Position numbers and translations under genes: made by a program. 64,000 bases of DNA from Axinella damicornis (Eukaryota > Porifera > Demospongiae > Axinellida > Axinellidae): NCBI GenBank assembly GCA_963931865.1, contig OZ007511.1, positions 425,836 to 489,835 on the forward strand, in the 5' to 3' direction. Every line of letters starts with the position of its first letter. Within the stretch, counting starts at the first letter, position 1. Positions 12,501 to 27,900 of this stretch are shown here, one piece after another. The notes beneath the pieces are model-generated. The model did no database searches and was not told the origin of the DNA. It saw nothing but the letters and a program-made list of their open reading frames with translations.

Positions 12501-15500
12501 CACTGCTATCTTGCAGGACTTGCACGAAAATGACCACTATCTTCCAAGATTCTGCAAGATCTTGCAAGAATCTTGGATGGTAATCTTGCACATGGAAATT
12601 TTGCAAGGTTACAGTGCAAGATTTGTGCCACTCATGCAAGATCTAGCAGAATCTTGCAAGAAAAACATTTTTCTTGCAAAAATAGTGTAAGATTTGTGCA
12701 AGATCGGACTTTCCTGCAAGATCCTTGAAGGACCTTCCAAAATCCTTGGAGAACCTTCCAAGATTCTTGAAGGACCTTCGGACCTTCCAAGATTCTTGCA
12801 AGCTCTTGCAAGATCATGGCCAATTTTCTTGCAACTCTTGTATACGAAAGTAGTGCAAGTTATGTGCACTTTCTCGCAAGACTGGTCTACTACCTGTGGT
12901 GTGTGTGTGTGTGTGTCCAGTTATGTATTGGAATAGAGTGTAAGCATGACACCCACACGCACACACCACGTCATATACACTTCCTTTGCATACGTATGGA
13001 CACATTACCCTCCCACGCACATGCTCAGAGCCTTTAATCAGACAGTTCTGTGTCCAAATTGCACCTTTCAAAGAATTGTTTTAAATTTAATAATTGCACC
13101 TTTCAAGAACTATTTTAAAGTTGTCAATTAAGGTTGTTAACTATCAGTGATTACTGTGTACAATCCGAAATTGCACATTTCAAAGAACTATTCTGAAGCT
13201 GCCAATTAACCACAGATTGCAATCCGCGGATGCTTTTCGCACCATCCGGAGACAGACTGGATGGGAGAGGGGAGGAGGGAGAGGGGTGTGGCAAATTCTC
13301 TGCGTGCTTCGAAACCCAATTAGGATACTTATCAGCTCATTAGGCAGTGGTGCTGGAGCCAGTGATTGGAAACATGGTCAGCGATGTCATCGCCATGGTA
13401 ACATAAGGTGTAGGAGAGCCTGGGGGTATGGGTATGGTGAATTCATGAGAGCTTCGGTGGTGGTCTTGAATTTGCTCACTTGGGTGTGCTAAACTCCAGC
13501 GTGAATTTTCAAGTCATTGAATGACATATTTGTGTGCATGTTCAAAGGATGCTGCAATCTGATTGGTTCTTAGCCTCAAGCAATGGCTTAGCTCCACATC
13601 TATTTGTTAATTTTCTCCTTTATCAGAAGTCAGTACACATGAACAACTTGTGCATATGAATAAAGAAAATGTGATATAAATTTGATAAAAGTTCAGATTA
13701 TAAACTAACTTCATGGAGATGGTGATAGTGTTTGCAGCTGTCTCATATTCATACTGGCCAATGTGCCGCTATCTGACATGCTTCGTAATGTTTATATAAT
13801 ATTAGCTCCCTAGGACTCGATCACTGACTGCCCTTCAGTCATCATTGACGTCTAACCACACGTGAAGAATTTGTGCTCAGAAGCAAAAGTGAAAAATTAG
13901 CGAGTTTCTTGTAACAGGTGAGAAGCTTAACGGAGACAGAGGTAGTGTAAGTGGCTATCTCATATTTTTACTTTGCCTAGCGACGCCTGACGACGACTGG
14001 TGAGGGAAGGTGTAAAAGTATCCGCCAGTGGGAGAACCTGCATTATCGTTACTCAACGTTACCTAAAAGCTGTCGCTGTTCGTAGCCAATTAAGCCAATT
14101 TGGGTCTCTTTGTGGGCTGTATTGTTCTTCCACGCTGGATCAAAGCATTGCTGGACGGAGTGGGTCAATGCACCGACTGGAGTTCATCTGAAATTTAAGC
14201 ACCAAAAATGTGGATTGTGGGGTGGTTCACACAGAACTGAGTCTCTTCTAAGTCAGCTATAGTGTAGTGGGATACCGTGTGACGTGGTAGTATGTTATGT
14301 ATAGTTGCATAACACTTGTTATGTAGCATACACATTATCTAACACCTCCATGTACAATGTACATACACAACACCACACACACTCACACATGCACACACAC
14401 GTCTATACACACACCACACACCACACGTGCAGAGAGCAGATTCTTGCGAACATGAACCATCTGGAGCTGCTGAAGAAGCACTACATCGATGAGCTGATGA
14501 AAGTCAGCAGTGAACAGAAGAAGTACAGTCCCCAATCACCAGAGGTATGACTGCTGGTCAGCCCAATAATTTTGAGACATGAGAAAATCGATCATCGTAC
14601 GATTACATTTATCAATCATCATCAACTCTGATTGAACCTCAGCTATCAAGTGATTGATTTGACCCCCCTCTCTCTCCCCATCCCCCTCTCTCCCTCCCCA
14701 TTTCTCTCTCTCCCCCTCTCCCTCTCCCTCCCTCCCTTGCCCTCTCCCTCCCTCTCCCTCTCCCTCTCCCTCCCTCCCTCGCCCTCTCCCTCCCTCCCTC
14801 CCTCTCCCTCCCTCCCTCCCTCTCCCTCCCTCCCTCTCCCTGCCTCCCTCCCTGCACACAGTTTCAGGAGAAGCTCCGTCTTACAAAGCACATCGTCCAG
14901 GATATGCAGAGCAAGATTGGGACACCGGAAGAGTCAGCAGTTCGTGAGCTCCGGTGGCGTGAGAGGGTTTCGGAAATTGACGAGAGATTAAAATCATTCC
15001 AGACGTCAAGATTCAAACCACTCGGCTCCCCAGAGAACAGCCAGGTATGGTAATGCAATGTAATTCAGTATAGTGTAAGTTGTGATGTGGTATGAAATTA
15101 CTGAATTATCAGTTGGTCTGCGTTGCTATGGAGAGCTACAAGACACCATATACATACAAGGCAGCACTCGTAACTGGTTCCATTCCGGAATGGGTATCAG
15201 AGTGAGGTCGGGACAAGAGTTCATAGGTTTGACCAAAAATAGGATTGAGCGAGTTGTGCAACAACAGATTAGTTTGGTCTCCTAATCACTCATACACGGC
15301 CGAAGTGTGCCTGCTATATGACTACGTGACCACACGGGGGATACGTATGTAACTGTGACCATGTGGGGGGTTAAGTATGTAACTGCTTGCTAATTAAGCA
15401 CCTTTCCATATTGGTAATCAGTACATTGCGTGCAATATGTAGCGGCCATCAAGCTACCAGTTATGCTAATTGATTTAAACATTCAGACAACTTGGAATAT

Positions 15501-17471
15501 GCTGTTCCCACAAGGTGACCCCCACACGGCCTGACATGATCGTCACCAGTTGCTAGGTGGGAGGGGAGGAAGAAATTTGTGCTGGTAGACATAACGTTCT
15601 CGGTACATACATTCCCTTATGCTCTGTATGGACAGTAGCTGGCTACGGTGTGTCCAATCAGATGACTGTATTCAGTTCCTTGACAGGAAGTAACAGTGTA
15701 ATTATAACATATTGTGTAAGCATTGCGAAATTGTACGAGTAATGTACCACATCAGAGGTTGTGAGGCAGCAGCCTGATGTCCAAGTTGGAGGTCTTCTGT
15801 CTATATAGAGGGTTCCAGTTGTACTCTCAGAGTTGTAGATGGCATATGGGCAAAGTACCACAAGCCCCAAATGCTTGTCTAGCAATCTGCTGTTGAATAC
15901 TTCATGATACGATTGTCTCCAATCTTGGGTAGTACCTTGCGATATGCTTTGTCGATATGCTAGTGCATCGTACTTGTCTAGCTGAATACCTCATGAACAA
16001 TTCGCTAGGAGTCTTGTGGTATTCATTGTTGTAATAGAGCAGTCCGCCCAGCTGATGCTTGAGGGCGAACATCACAATAGACAATAAGATCAGTCCACCT
16101 AGCTGATGCTAGACTTGGAGCATGGGAACCCTCGAATAAGCTGAAGGTTACATGACCCACTTTTGGTCAATATCAGCATTCATCAGCTGTGCTGGGGCTT
16201 TAACTGCCATGGCAGTCTCTGATAGCTGCGAATGTTTATGTTGTGCCAGCAGGGACATAGGAAAGTGATGTTCTAATCTGATTATTCAAACTACATAACC
16301 ACAAACTTGCTTAATCACTTTAGTTAGCTAATTAACCAGCATGTGCTAATCTCCCTAGATGTAAATGGGATGATTCATTGGATAGGACCAACAATAGGTT
16401 GCCATGGAAACAGAAGACCTTTGTATTTTGTCACCCCCCAATGTCAAAACGTTCACACATTTGACGGTGTTCTGTTTAAGTGGCAGAATGTTGACATAAC
16501 ATCACCTCACTGCAGGGCAGTTGTTGAGTGGTTACCAGAGGCTCTTCTGGTAAACAATGCTCCATTGAATATCCCAGATTCAATGAGTCATGAAGGACTT
16601 GTATATTATTGCAATTGAAAACACTTCACTCGTATTAGTATTGTAACGTGGCAACCTAATGTAAACATTTGGTATTGCACAGTAGTTGCGTACTAGCCGA
16701 TGCATTAGAAACAATGTACTCTCCAGTAATCTTCAGTAAATTCCAGTAATCTCCAATGGCTCGTACACTATACAGCAGAACGTTTACCAATATTCAAATT
16801 GTAGGTGACCATTTGTATGCTGAGTGCGTCAGCGGCAGCTTCATCTGTGGATAACATGCCCGTCTCGTGGATGTTTATCAGCATTTACTAATTCAACCAA
16901 TAGAATCACAAGAAGTGATCCACTGGTGCGACACTTGAGCAGCAGTTGCAACCACTTAAGCAACCGTAAATCGGCCCATTAGAGTGTTATCCCTTGCAAC
17001 GGTCTGTTGTCTACCAATTACTGTGGTGGCACAGAACGTGGTCCGGGTTGTGATTCTGTATGATGCTCCCTATGGGTTTTGTTGTGTCTCTACCAGCAAA
17101 TTAAAGATTTCAATTTGACCTTTCTTTGGCTCTATTCCCACTCGCGGTCAGGCGAGGAAACCTACGTGCTTACGACATGACGGTGTTCCTTTTGTTTTCA
17201 ACAGTAAATAAGCTCTAAAAAGATTTAATTGATTTAACCCTTGCCTACTTATATGGATGTGTTATTCTTGGGCTAGCAAGCTCTCTAATTAGCAGTGCAG
17301 GGATTCCCCAGGGATTCGCCAGCACCAGCTTCTTAATCAATCCATGAAGCCTAGATGTTGAAATTAAATGCTGAATGCAGACAAATTGTTGTGGGCAGTA
17401 GATAAACTGCTTGGCCAATTGTTGATGTAACTTACAATTCCACACCCCCATGAATTTCATTAGGGGTGTGT

Positions 17472-17520
<49 letters not shown>

Positions 17521-20500
17521 GGGCTAGTGCAGGCATTGAATTTCCGGAAAGGTTTCTGCGAAGTCATGCCCTCATACGCATACATTATTGAGTTGCTAGA
17601 GCCTTGGTACCCTGCCTGGTACCCTGCCTGGACCAAACAATCTTAGGGCTTTTGCATCCTGTCTAGACGCCAAATACAGCCATCTGGTTTGCCAAATCTT
17701 AGCCTGTTGCCTAGGAGTGATGTTGTGAGGATGGATATGTACGATTGACATCGTTGTAGTGGAATCCATACCCTGCCTATACCTGTATCCTGTTTCCTTG
17801 CCAACCGGCAATTTCGTTCTGTATTTGGGATCGTCTACTAGACTGGCTCCGCTCGCGCCATGCGTCTGTTAGTCAACTGTGGTAAGTGTGGGTGACGCAA
17901 TGGTGAGCTGATATGTATCAATGATGTCATTGTCAAAGGTCAGTGGTGTCACTTTAACAGGTGATGAGGTCATTGTGACGTTAGAGGAGGTGTGTCTGCA
18001 ACAGCGCAACAGAAATTACCATTGACCAGATAAGAAAATACGGATCACAATCAAGTGGTGATTTTAATGATTCTGTACAATGTAATGCAAAGTTGCTCTA
18101 CCTCTTTCCCCATGGATGAAGACTGCTTTGTGCTTTAATGAATCACTATGAGCATATTACTAGTAAGCCCTACTACGTGCCCATACTGAGCAGTCTTGTA
18201 TGTGACCATGCAGGCTCACCGAGAATATCACTTGTCTACTCTTTTGTAGCGTCGGTAGATTTCGTGTACGTCACTGTGCACTACATGCCACACCTGAGCT
18301 TGTCTTACCCCCCTGGGGGCAATTCTGCCTGCCTGGTTCGACTGGATTTCCTGTTGGCTACTGAACGGAGGAGAAAGTTCCACAAATGCCATGTATTCAG
18401 TCCAACATGCTGCTATTCACCAACAATGACCTAATTTGGGAGGGTCATCCAGACTGGACCTACGCTATCAATCTTTGGCAACTGAAGCACCTGCATTAAT
18501 TCCATTCCTTATTCTGCTAAGCTGGGATGAACTTTTAGGCAGAAGTCCATTGGCACCAGTCGGGGCACAATAGAAGCTTCCAGCAGATTACCCTCGTAAA
18601 ACATTGCTCACCCAAAACAAGTAAACATAGTCTTTGTGTCTCCATGCGTACTCATAGATGGGTAAGTATGTGTCCAGGGGTTAAACAAACCGCTGAAATA
18701 TGGGGAGGGAGGTAGTAATTGAAACCGCAAGTATGGATTACATGTATGGAGGTGCATGAATGGCCGGTCATTAGAAGACGTTCGTTTGCTTGTGATTAGA
18801 GGCCACATACGAACACAGAACGGCAATGGTCGTCCTGGTTGCACTCTACCATGTGAGTGCACTATATAATATGTAAGCACAGAACGGCAATGGTCGTCCT
18901 GGTTGCACTGTACCATGTGAGTGCACTGTACGAATGGTCGTCCTGTACCATGTGAGTGCACTGTACACGCACAGAACGGCAATGGTCGTCCTGGTTGCAC
19001 TGTACCACGTGAGTGCACTGTACGAATGGTCGTCCCGGTTACACTGTACCATGTGAGTGCACTGTACAAGCACAGAACGGCAATGGTCGTCCTGGTTGCA
19101 CTGTACCATGTGAGTGCATTGTACGAATGGTCGTCCTGGTTACACTGTACCATGTGAGTGCACTGTACGAATGGTCGTCCTGGTTACACTGTACCATGTG
19201 AGTACACTATACAAGCACAGAACGGCAATGGTCGTCCTGGTTGCACTGTACCATGTGAGTGCACTGTACGAATGGTCGTCCTGGTTACACTGTACCATGT
19301 GAGTGCACTATACACGCACAGAACGGCAATGGTCGTCCTGGTTGCACTGTACCACGTGAGTGCACTGTACGAATGGTCGTCCCGGTTACACTGTACCATG
19401 TGAGTGCACTGTACAAGCACAGAACGGCAATGGTCGTCCTGGTTGCACTGTACCATGTGAGTGCATTGTACGAATGGTCGTCCCGGTTACACTGTACCAT
19501 GTGAGTGCACTGTACAAGCACTGAACGGCAATGGTCGTCCTGGTTGCACTGTACCACGTGAGTGCACTGTACAAGCACAGAACGGCAATGGTCGTCCTGG
19601 TTGCACTGTACCACGTGAGTGCACTGTACAAGCACAGAACGGCAATGGTCGTCCTGGTTGCACTGTACCATGTGAGGGGCAGAATGGAGATTAGTTTTGC
19701 AAACAGGATGGAGATACAAGTAAACGGAACTAACCATATATGGTTAATTTTACTGCAAAAACTAGCTTCCGCTTGTGTAGTTAATTAGCAGTACCAAGAA
19801 GGGGGGGAGAGAGAGAGTGAGATGACTGATCCACAGAAATTTTCAGACCAGCTGATCCTCAAAATGTCTTGGGTCAGATCTTCTGTGGATTCAACCCTCA
19901 GCATTATTCGCGCATGTTGTGACATCATTACCTTAGATATGAGTAGACACAATCCCGCAAAGAGGATATATGTTTGCCATGATCCAGTGAGTGGTTGAAG
20001 TACCTGGTGTCCCAGCTGTTTACAGTACATGAATGAGTTGTTTTGCCACAGGGTAAGTGGTTGTTTGCTGACTAGAGAAAGAAGGAAGAGGTTTGTGGGA
20101 TGATGAGAGGGGCTGCCCAAAGGCGGACCTCTGTGCAAACAAAAGCAGCTGCACTGCCAACTAGGTTGCCGAATACAAACACACTCAGACTTCACGAGCT
20201 ACCACCTCCAGTCTCTGGTCATTTGCAGTAGCAAACACGGACGTGGGTCCCCGGAGATCTGGTCACATGTGGGGTAGACACACTGCCCAACGAAGGATAT
20301 TGGGGCCCTTTGTTGCGATGTCTGGCCTAGGGCTGATGGGGCCCTTTGTTGCGATGTCTGGCCTAGGGCTGAAGGGCGGAGCATTTGCAAGGCAGCATCA
20401 AGTTGTTCCGAATACTGGGGACAGGTTGACAGGTCAACGTGAAACTATAATTGGACACTGCCTACCATATGTCTACCTGATGTCACCACACGTGACCAGA

Positions 20501-21897
20501 TCACCCCTCCCTATTTGCATACTGCAAGCGCTCAAAGACTGGCGGTACCCAGTGACCAAGGCCTGGGATGATGTCATGCATCACACTGTGTGCAAACAGG
20601 AAGCATCACTTCCTCTAGTGCTCGAGTGATTTCCTTCCATTGTCCATGAAAGGAACCTTGTCTCCTAAATATCAGAGCGTTGACTTCTTAGAGGATTTAC
20701 AGAGGGATCAAGCCACACGTTCCAACCACACACCGACATGTCCTTCCTGTCATCAGATTTCACTGTTCTTTGGGTCGCCCACCCTCTGGGTCACTCAGCC
20801 CTCGGATCAGTGATACCTGAGTGTCCTCACACATTCTTTCTCTCTCCCAACTCGTCCTGGAAGAGTCTTGGAGACAGGGCTAGCCTCGGTCCCAGACCGT
20901 GTGGCCTGGGAACGAGGCTAAGACAGGACACGCATCTCTCACCTCAGACTCTGGCACACGTTGTGCATTATGTTATGTACGTGCATTAATATTAGTATGT
21001 TCAAAACCCAGTGTGGACAGGTAATCTGGGATATAGTGATCAGGACAAATAGTAGTTCTTTCGTCCTCTGACCCTGATTAATCGTACCTGTCCGACCTCT
21101 GCCTACATTTGCAGGTGCGTGACCAATGGCATATCTAGCCTCGTTCCCAGGCCCGCGAAAAGCTGGGCGGGGCCTGGGAACGAGGCTATGGCGTATCAAC
21201 TTCGGCTGAAACAACTGTTATTCAATTACATGACTATCGTCAACATGCAGAGATTTATACCACGCTGATTTTGTTTATTTCTCAATATGGGTGTTCCGGC
21301 TGACCTTTGTTCCAACCATGTCTGAACCTTAAGCCCGCCAGCTAGGGGGGAGCATACCAACCTGGGAACTGTTTGTTGTCCGGCTCTACAAGTGATGCGT
21401 TATGATGTAAAGTGATGTCATCCCATTGACCAAAGTATGTGCGGTATGCTAAATAATTGTCCTGTGGCCAAGGGTATCAACTCTTGCTGTTTATTTGTTT
21501 CTCCCCAAGGGGCCCCATCCATGGAGATTACTACTAGGCGGCTCGGTTGTTGCCATAGCCAAGTGCTAAGTATGGATACAACTGACCACAACTATGCATA
21601 CCATGTACAACTTGGAAAACTAAACAACGGTCATTCCCTATGGAGCTTGTGGGTGTCAAATTACTTCCCTTCTCAGCAAGGCTATAAAGGCTGCTGGCTT
21701 CACGCAAACTTCATTTTGTGATCTGCTCTCTGAGTCTGAGTTTAATGTGTAGCTGTAAGGCTTCCGTGTGCAGCTTGTTATGAGTGGAGAAATGGCAGCT
21801 GTGTGTGACTGCACATACTATTATGGTGACAGACTGTTCTCAAGTCCAGGACTATGGGTATGCAGCTGTAATATATTTGAATTGTGTGACAGGTGTG

Positions 21898-21986
<89 letters not shown>

Positions 21987-24900
21987 ATGTGTGTGTGTAA
22001 TGTGAGGTGCATGTGTGTGTAATGTGAGGTGTGTATACGTGTGACAGTGAGGAGACTTGGGTGAGCTGTAATACTATACATAATACTTAATTACCCACCC
22101 AACAGCATCATCAGTGATGTAAAGTGCATATGTACGTGAGGTAGTATTTCCCAGCTGTCATTTCACCCCAATGCATGGGGTATGTACGTGTAGCTATGGC
22201 TGTAGTAACAGTGGTTAAGATGATTAATCAGTGTTTTTTAAAGCGACTCTGAGGTGGTTAACTGTTTTGGTTTGTCAGCTGCTTGTGATAAAGCCCTCCT
22301 TGGACTGATAGATTATGGACTGGCTGTGGTTAGCTGCTTATTGTGACTAGATGATGCTGCTGTGTGCTCTTGCATTCGTTTGGTCTCCATTTTTATCATG
22401 CAGTCTGCATGCATAGCTAGCTACAAAGGATCTTCTGTAATGAGCTGTTGAAAATTAGGCCCAAATTGAGCTGAAATGTGATACTTATTATCCAAATGCC
22501 CTCAAAGAAGGAAACAGCCACTAAAGTGACGTTTTCATGTGCTTGTGTTCGGAATTCAAAACGTCCCCCCCCACCTCCTCCCTCTGCTATCCACAACATA
22601 CAACTGCAGTACAATGAAACTGTAGGGCTGCCAGTTATCTAGTCTCGTGCCCACGTGCGTATGATGGTCTGCGAACAAGACTAACAGTTATCCTGGAGTT
22701 GATTTGTGTAGGGAGAGGCAGTAGAAATCCTTGTATGCAAAGAACATGCTTATTAGAATCTGGTGACTGTATTCGCAAAGGGTAAGAAGGAGTGGGACAC
22801 CTTAGATGAGCTCTTCCCTAACTGCATGTATGGGAGATCACATGCCATGTTTCAATCCCTTACTCGTAGTATCCATGGTAACCAATGTATATTTGCTAAC
22901 TCACTTTGGTAACTGACAACTCCTATAAACCACATTGGAATCTTTTCGGGTGTAGACATCTCCTTAGAGGATAGCCCCAGACATCATTGTGGACGGATCA
23001 TTGGTCATGGAGACCTATTTTAGGGTTCAACCATTTCAGGCTTGAACCCTGTGTGGCCAGAAAGTGTGTGAGGGGTCACAGTTGAAGGAATTCAAATTCA
23101 ACACCCTTTGTTAGCCTGTAATACTAACTCACATGATGTATGAATGCTTCAGTCAGGTGGCAATAGCATGTGGGGGCGAGCTTGATGTTGGAAGTTATAG
23201 TGTCCATGAATATCAAAATATAGCTGATGCCGTTTGTGCACAAAGCCAGCTCCTTCAGAACTGAATTTTGCAGTCATTCTACACACAGCTGGAATAGACC
23301 GCTTAGCAAGAAGCATATGCCAATGATAATTGAAATAATTTTTCCAGCTGCACAGAGTTACAGCTGCAGTACATAATGTACAGCTGCAATACTCTGGTAA
23401 TAGGAACAGCTGGAATAATTTGCTATAGCTACTGATATAGAAATAGAGGCAGCTGCATTATTCTTCCCGTATAATTATGCAGCTGCCCTGTTCCCAAATG
23501 CAGCTGCACAACTCTGAGAATGGGGTACAAGGCCAGCTGTCTCATGCTCAGGAGTAGTGTTTTGTGGAGCTCAGAAGATGTGATAGTTTCGATGTGGTTA
23601 GGTTGCAAGGCTGTCTTGGTGGTCGGGACCGGGTTACCAATTCTGGGATGGTTCCCACAGCTTTGGTTACATGACTCAGGGTCATGTAGTCAGTGCAGAC
23701 TCTAGGCTCGCCAGGATAGCCGAAAAATACTAATGTTACCATGCAAGAATCTCGATTGAAAAATGCATTGACGAGTGAGTGTGCATGGTTATAATAGTCT
23801 TGGAAATGCTTAGGATCAATGACCGAAAGCCATAATTACTGACGCACAATACATGCCAGTCCCCTATGTAACTGTGTACAGGATATATAATCGCTGACAC
23901 ACAATACATGCTAGTTCCCTGTGTACAGGTTCGTAGCAGCATGTTCACCTGTCAAGAAGGAATTCACTGATTAGAGCAGCAGCAGCTGGATAACCAACTT
24001 ACTGCACTAATTGGCCCTAATGTGGGCAACCTTGTGTACATGTGGGCATGCATGCAACCTTGTGTACGTACTCCCTTCAATTGAGGTATAGGGATTCTGA
24101 ACTGATAGGGCCTCTGAACTATATGGTAAACCTGGATAAAAAACCAACCTTACCTGTGCACTTGTACGATGGGGGAGGTCAGCTTTAATCGGCTTACCAT
24201 AATTGCGAGATCTGGTGAATTAATGACATTAGAATTTGAAACCCTTGTTGATGTGTTGGAGGCGCACAGGAATGAAAATGGATGTAAATTGCGAGGACCC
24301 AACTTGGAGTGATAGGCATACCAGGTGGAAGTGGAGACGTCTAATTGCACCAGGTCTGAGGGTGGCTAACTCCCCTCGTGTGTGGGCTAGGGTGTTCAGT
24401 TACATACAGTATAGGGAGTGTGGGTCAAATCCTAATACGTGCACAGCTACGTGGTTTGCGTGTACATATAAGGACAATGACCACACCACGTGCGTCTTTG
24501 TGTAACCCGAGAACAGATCAGTCTAATGCACTGTTACGTAATGGTGTATTTATACCCCCAGGATACTGCAATTTCTTGCAGTTTGCTGGTTTTTAAGTGC
24601 TACGTACGTGAATGAGTTGAGTAGTCATAGTAGGATCAATTTGAAGTTCTATTGGTTGATTTTGTTGTTGTGTGAATACTGGTAGCCATGGACATGTATG
24701 ATACAGATTGGTTGCGCATGTGGAACAGCAATTTGTATGTAAGTTACTTGTGGTGTAAAGTGGGATGTGTACCAGCTGCCTAACTATAGCAGCTGTATCT
24801 GTAAGAACTGTACCTGTAAGAACTGTACCTGTAACTGTAGCTGTATTACAGCCGTATCTGTAAGAACTCTACCATACTGTAGCTGTATTACAGCTGTATT

Positions 24901-27900
24901 TGTAACAGCTGTACTATACCTGTAGCTGTATTACAGCTGTGTTTGTAGCAGCTGTACCATACTGTAGCTGTATTACAGCTGTATTTGTAACAGCTGTACT
25001 ATACCTGTAGCTGTATTACAGCTGTGTTTGTAGCAGCTGTACCATACTTGTAGCTGTATTACAGCTGTATTTGTAACAGCTGTACTATACCTGTAGCTGT
25101 ATTACAGCTGTGTTTGTAGCAGCTGTACCATACTTGTAGCTGTATTACAGCTGTATTTGTAACAGCTGTACTATACCTGTAGCTGTATTACAGCTGTGTT
25201 TGTAACAGCTGTATCATAGCTACCTATAGCATCTTGAATCTGTACATCAGCTATTTGTAACAGCTGTATATGCATCAGCAGCATACCTATAGCATACCTA
25301 TAGCAGGTTTACTTGCTGAAAATCATCTAATTGTGTCCTCTCTCTCCTTTCCCAGATATCTGGCCGTGATGGGTCCCAGTGGAGTAGCCCTCCCCTCTCC
25401 CACACTTCCGAACTCACCTACAACTCTGATGGCTCCCTCGTGACAGACACATCTCTCCCCAACCACCATCACCTAATGGTGCCCAGCCAGAACGACAGTG
25501 GAGTATGTGACAGTGATTTCACCGGGTCTTCCCAAACCAGAAAGCAACTCCACAGCCCTTACTCCACGGGTGTGGGTACGTCGTACTCCTCCGAAAACTC
25601 ACACTATATGATGAACAAAGTTCTTCCACTCCCGCCGATGTTTCAGCCCCGTCTCCCCCGATCAGCATCTGTCGAAGACACCGCTCATGACGAAAATGAC
25701 CCCGCTGGGGTGTTGGAGAAGTTGAAATCTCAGCAACCGCGACGCTCCAACAGAATGACAGGCAGGTACCCAATGTCAAGCTCACTTAGCCAGGATACAT
25801 ATCATAGTGATTTCAATGGCCGCCACCATAACAGTTACTACTCACCGAGCACATCACTTTCTCAGACAAGCCACCCTCCACTCCGAGTGTACCACCTTGA
25901 TAATCACTACCACCGCAAACCTGGCTCCCCGGCCTCCAGCAGTGACACAAGCAGCCTTGCCTCTTCTGTTGTCCACAGAATAGGCTCTGGGCCTGCAAGT
26001 GAGATCTCCTTCACAACTACCTCCTCCAGGTCGAGCTCTAAGGGCATTCTTCCCCGCCCCTCATCTCTGAGCTCTGGAAGTAGCACCTCTGTCCTACCTC
26101 CAAGATCCACATACTCTGGTCTCCCCCCTCCCGACTTTGATCTCCATTCGCAGAGCGAAATCCACGGTTTCCACCGTTACCACCGAGGAATGGGGCAGCA
26201 TCATCACTACGACTCGGACGAACAAGATGAGACCATGTCTACACCAGTCCTGCCCTCCATGAAGTCTGAGAGAAGTGCGAGTGTTGGCAGTGCATTGAAG
26301 CATCCCCACCTGCCCTCCAGTCACGGCCTCTCTGGTCCCCCCTCCTCTGGCAATCATGCAGGAAAGGTTCATCGGAGAAGGCGTGATCAACGGCGGAAAC
26401 CGGACCAGCCTAAGATCCCAGAGGAAGGCAGCCATCGTGACTCTTTCCCTGAGAAACTCGAGATGGTGCTCTCTGTACTATCAGTTGTCTCCACAAAGGA
26501 TCAGAACGATGCAAACGTGGCTAAGATCCTCTTGGCACTGTCACAGTCCTCAGAAACGTGCTACGTGATGCGGCAGTCGGCCTGCATGAACATGCTTATC
26601 CAGATCATCCACAACATTGATCACAAGGGAGACCCAGCCCATCAGGAGGTCAGGCTGAAGGCAGCAGAGGCCATGAGAAACATCATTGAGTCCAGCAGCG
26701 AAACTAGACAGGGCAAGCACGAGCTGTGCGTGCTCAGCATCCTCGAGAAGATACGCAGCCACAGTGACTTGCTGTTTGAGTTTATCTCCTCCCGGCCAAA
26801 CAGTAGAAGACTTGAAGCTGCCGAGATCGAATCTCTGCAGAGCGCTTGCGACAGCCTTCTCCAGCCGGTGAGAAAGCTCTACAAGTACTCCAACGATAAG
26901 GAGCATTACAGACCAGCCATCCTCAACCTTGGGGGTCTGCAGGCCACTGCTGAAGTACTTCTTGTCAACTACAAGCTGATATCGGCACAGAAAGGAAACA
27001 GATCGACGGATAAGCTAATCTGCCACACCTCCAAGATTGTCACAGTCGTTATCTCTGTGCTGATCAATCTCACTTACGGGGATGTCAACAACAAGTCAAC
27101 GCTCTGCATGTTCCCCAACTTCATGAAGTCACTGATGTTCCATCTTCGGCAGCAGAACGAGGGCATTATCGCCAGCGGAGCTCAGGTGCTCAGAAACCTC
27201 TCCTGGAGAGCAACTGCCGACATCAAAGAAGCTCTACTGAAGTGTGATGCTTCAGTCACCCTCGTCGGGGCAGCTGACTACGCCAGAGATGAACCGACCA
27301 TTCAGCACATCACAAGTGCTCTCTGGAACCTTTCTGCTCACTCTGTTGAAAGCCGCCACAAGATTTCCTCAACTCCATTCGGGATCCAGCAGATGGTCGA
27401 CTTGCTTTCCTACAACAGCCCTTCCGGCACAACGGCAGTTGTGGAAAACGTCGGTGGCATTCTGAAAAACCTTTCCGTTGTCATCATGCAGGGAGAAGAC
27501 TACAGACGGAAGTTCCGGGAGGCAGGAGGGCTGGCCAAGCTTGTCCAGCACTTGAAGTCAAAGAATAAGACGGTCCTGGCCAATGCTACAGGCATTCTCT
27601 GGAATCTTTCCGCCCGCTGTCCTGAAGACCAGAAGCTTCTCTGGCACCTCGGTTGCATCCCTCTGCTCGATGTCCTCCAAACGTCGCATCAGAAGAATAT
27701 AGCTGAGAATGCTCGTGGAGCTCTCAGAAATCTCCTGGCTTTTGGCCAATCGAATGGCTGGACAAGCAAATCTGACGTGACAGCCTATCACATCAAGACC
27801 CAGAGGGGCCTCTCGAAATCCCTCTCCTATGCAGCCACATACGCTTTTGCCCATGATCCTTCACAGCACAGCAAACGCAGCAATGAGTCCCTGCACAGCA

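Larger units (their letters stand above)
15045..25355 (+). other. APC-like intron 5 (10.3 kb)
   Basis: Large intron ending at the main armadillo exon. It holds a GT/G32 tract at 17460-17517, a large minisatellite at 18811-19676, a 36-bp duplication at 20302-20373, two foldback elements at 20881-20920 and 21136-21188, a long GT run at 21895-21986, and an E-box minisatellite at 24776-25290. No other gene is recognisable. Confidence 0.6.

Noticed and set aside
14536..14991. Ser/Pro/Leu-rich and Gly/Arg/Glu-rich ORFs
   Set aside because: They read the pyrimidine tract before an APC-like acceptor; the real coding frame is exon 14862-15044.
18608..19788. CRISPR-like array of regularly spaced repeats, plus many ORFs
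   Set aside because: Spacers are not unique; the units are tandem minisatellite copies in a eukaryotic intron, and there are no cas genes.
21768..22081. Cys/Val- and Thr/His-repeat ORFs
   Set aside because: They are translations of a GT microsatellite.
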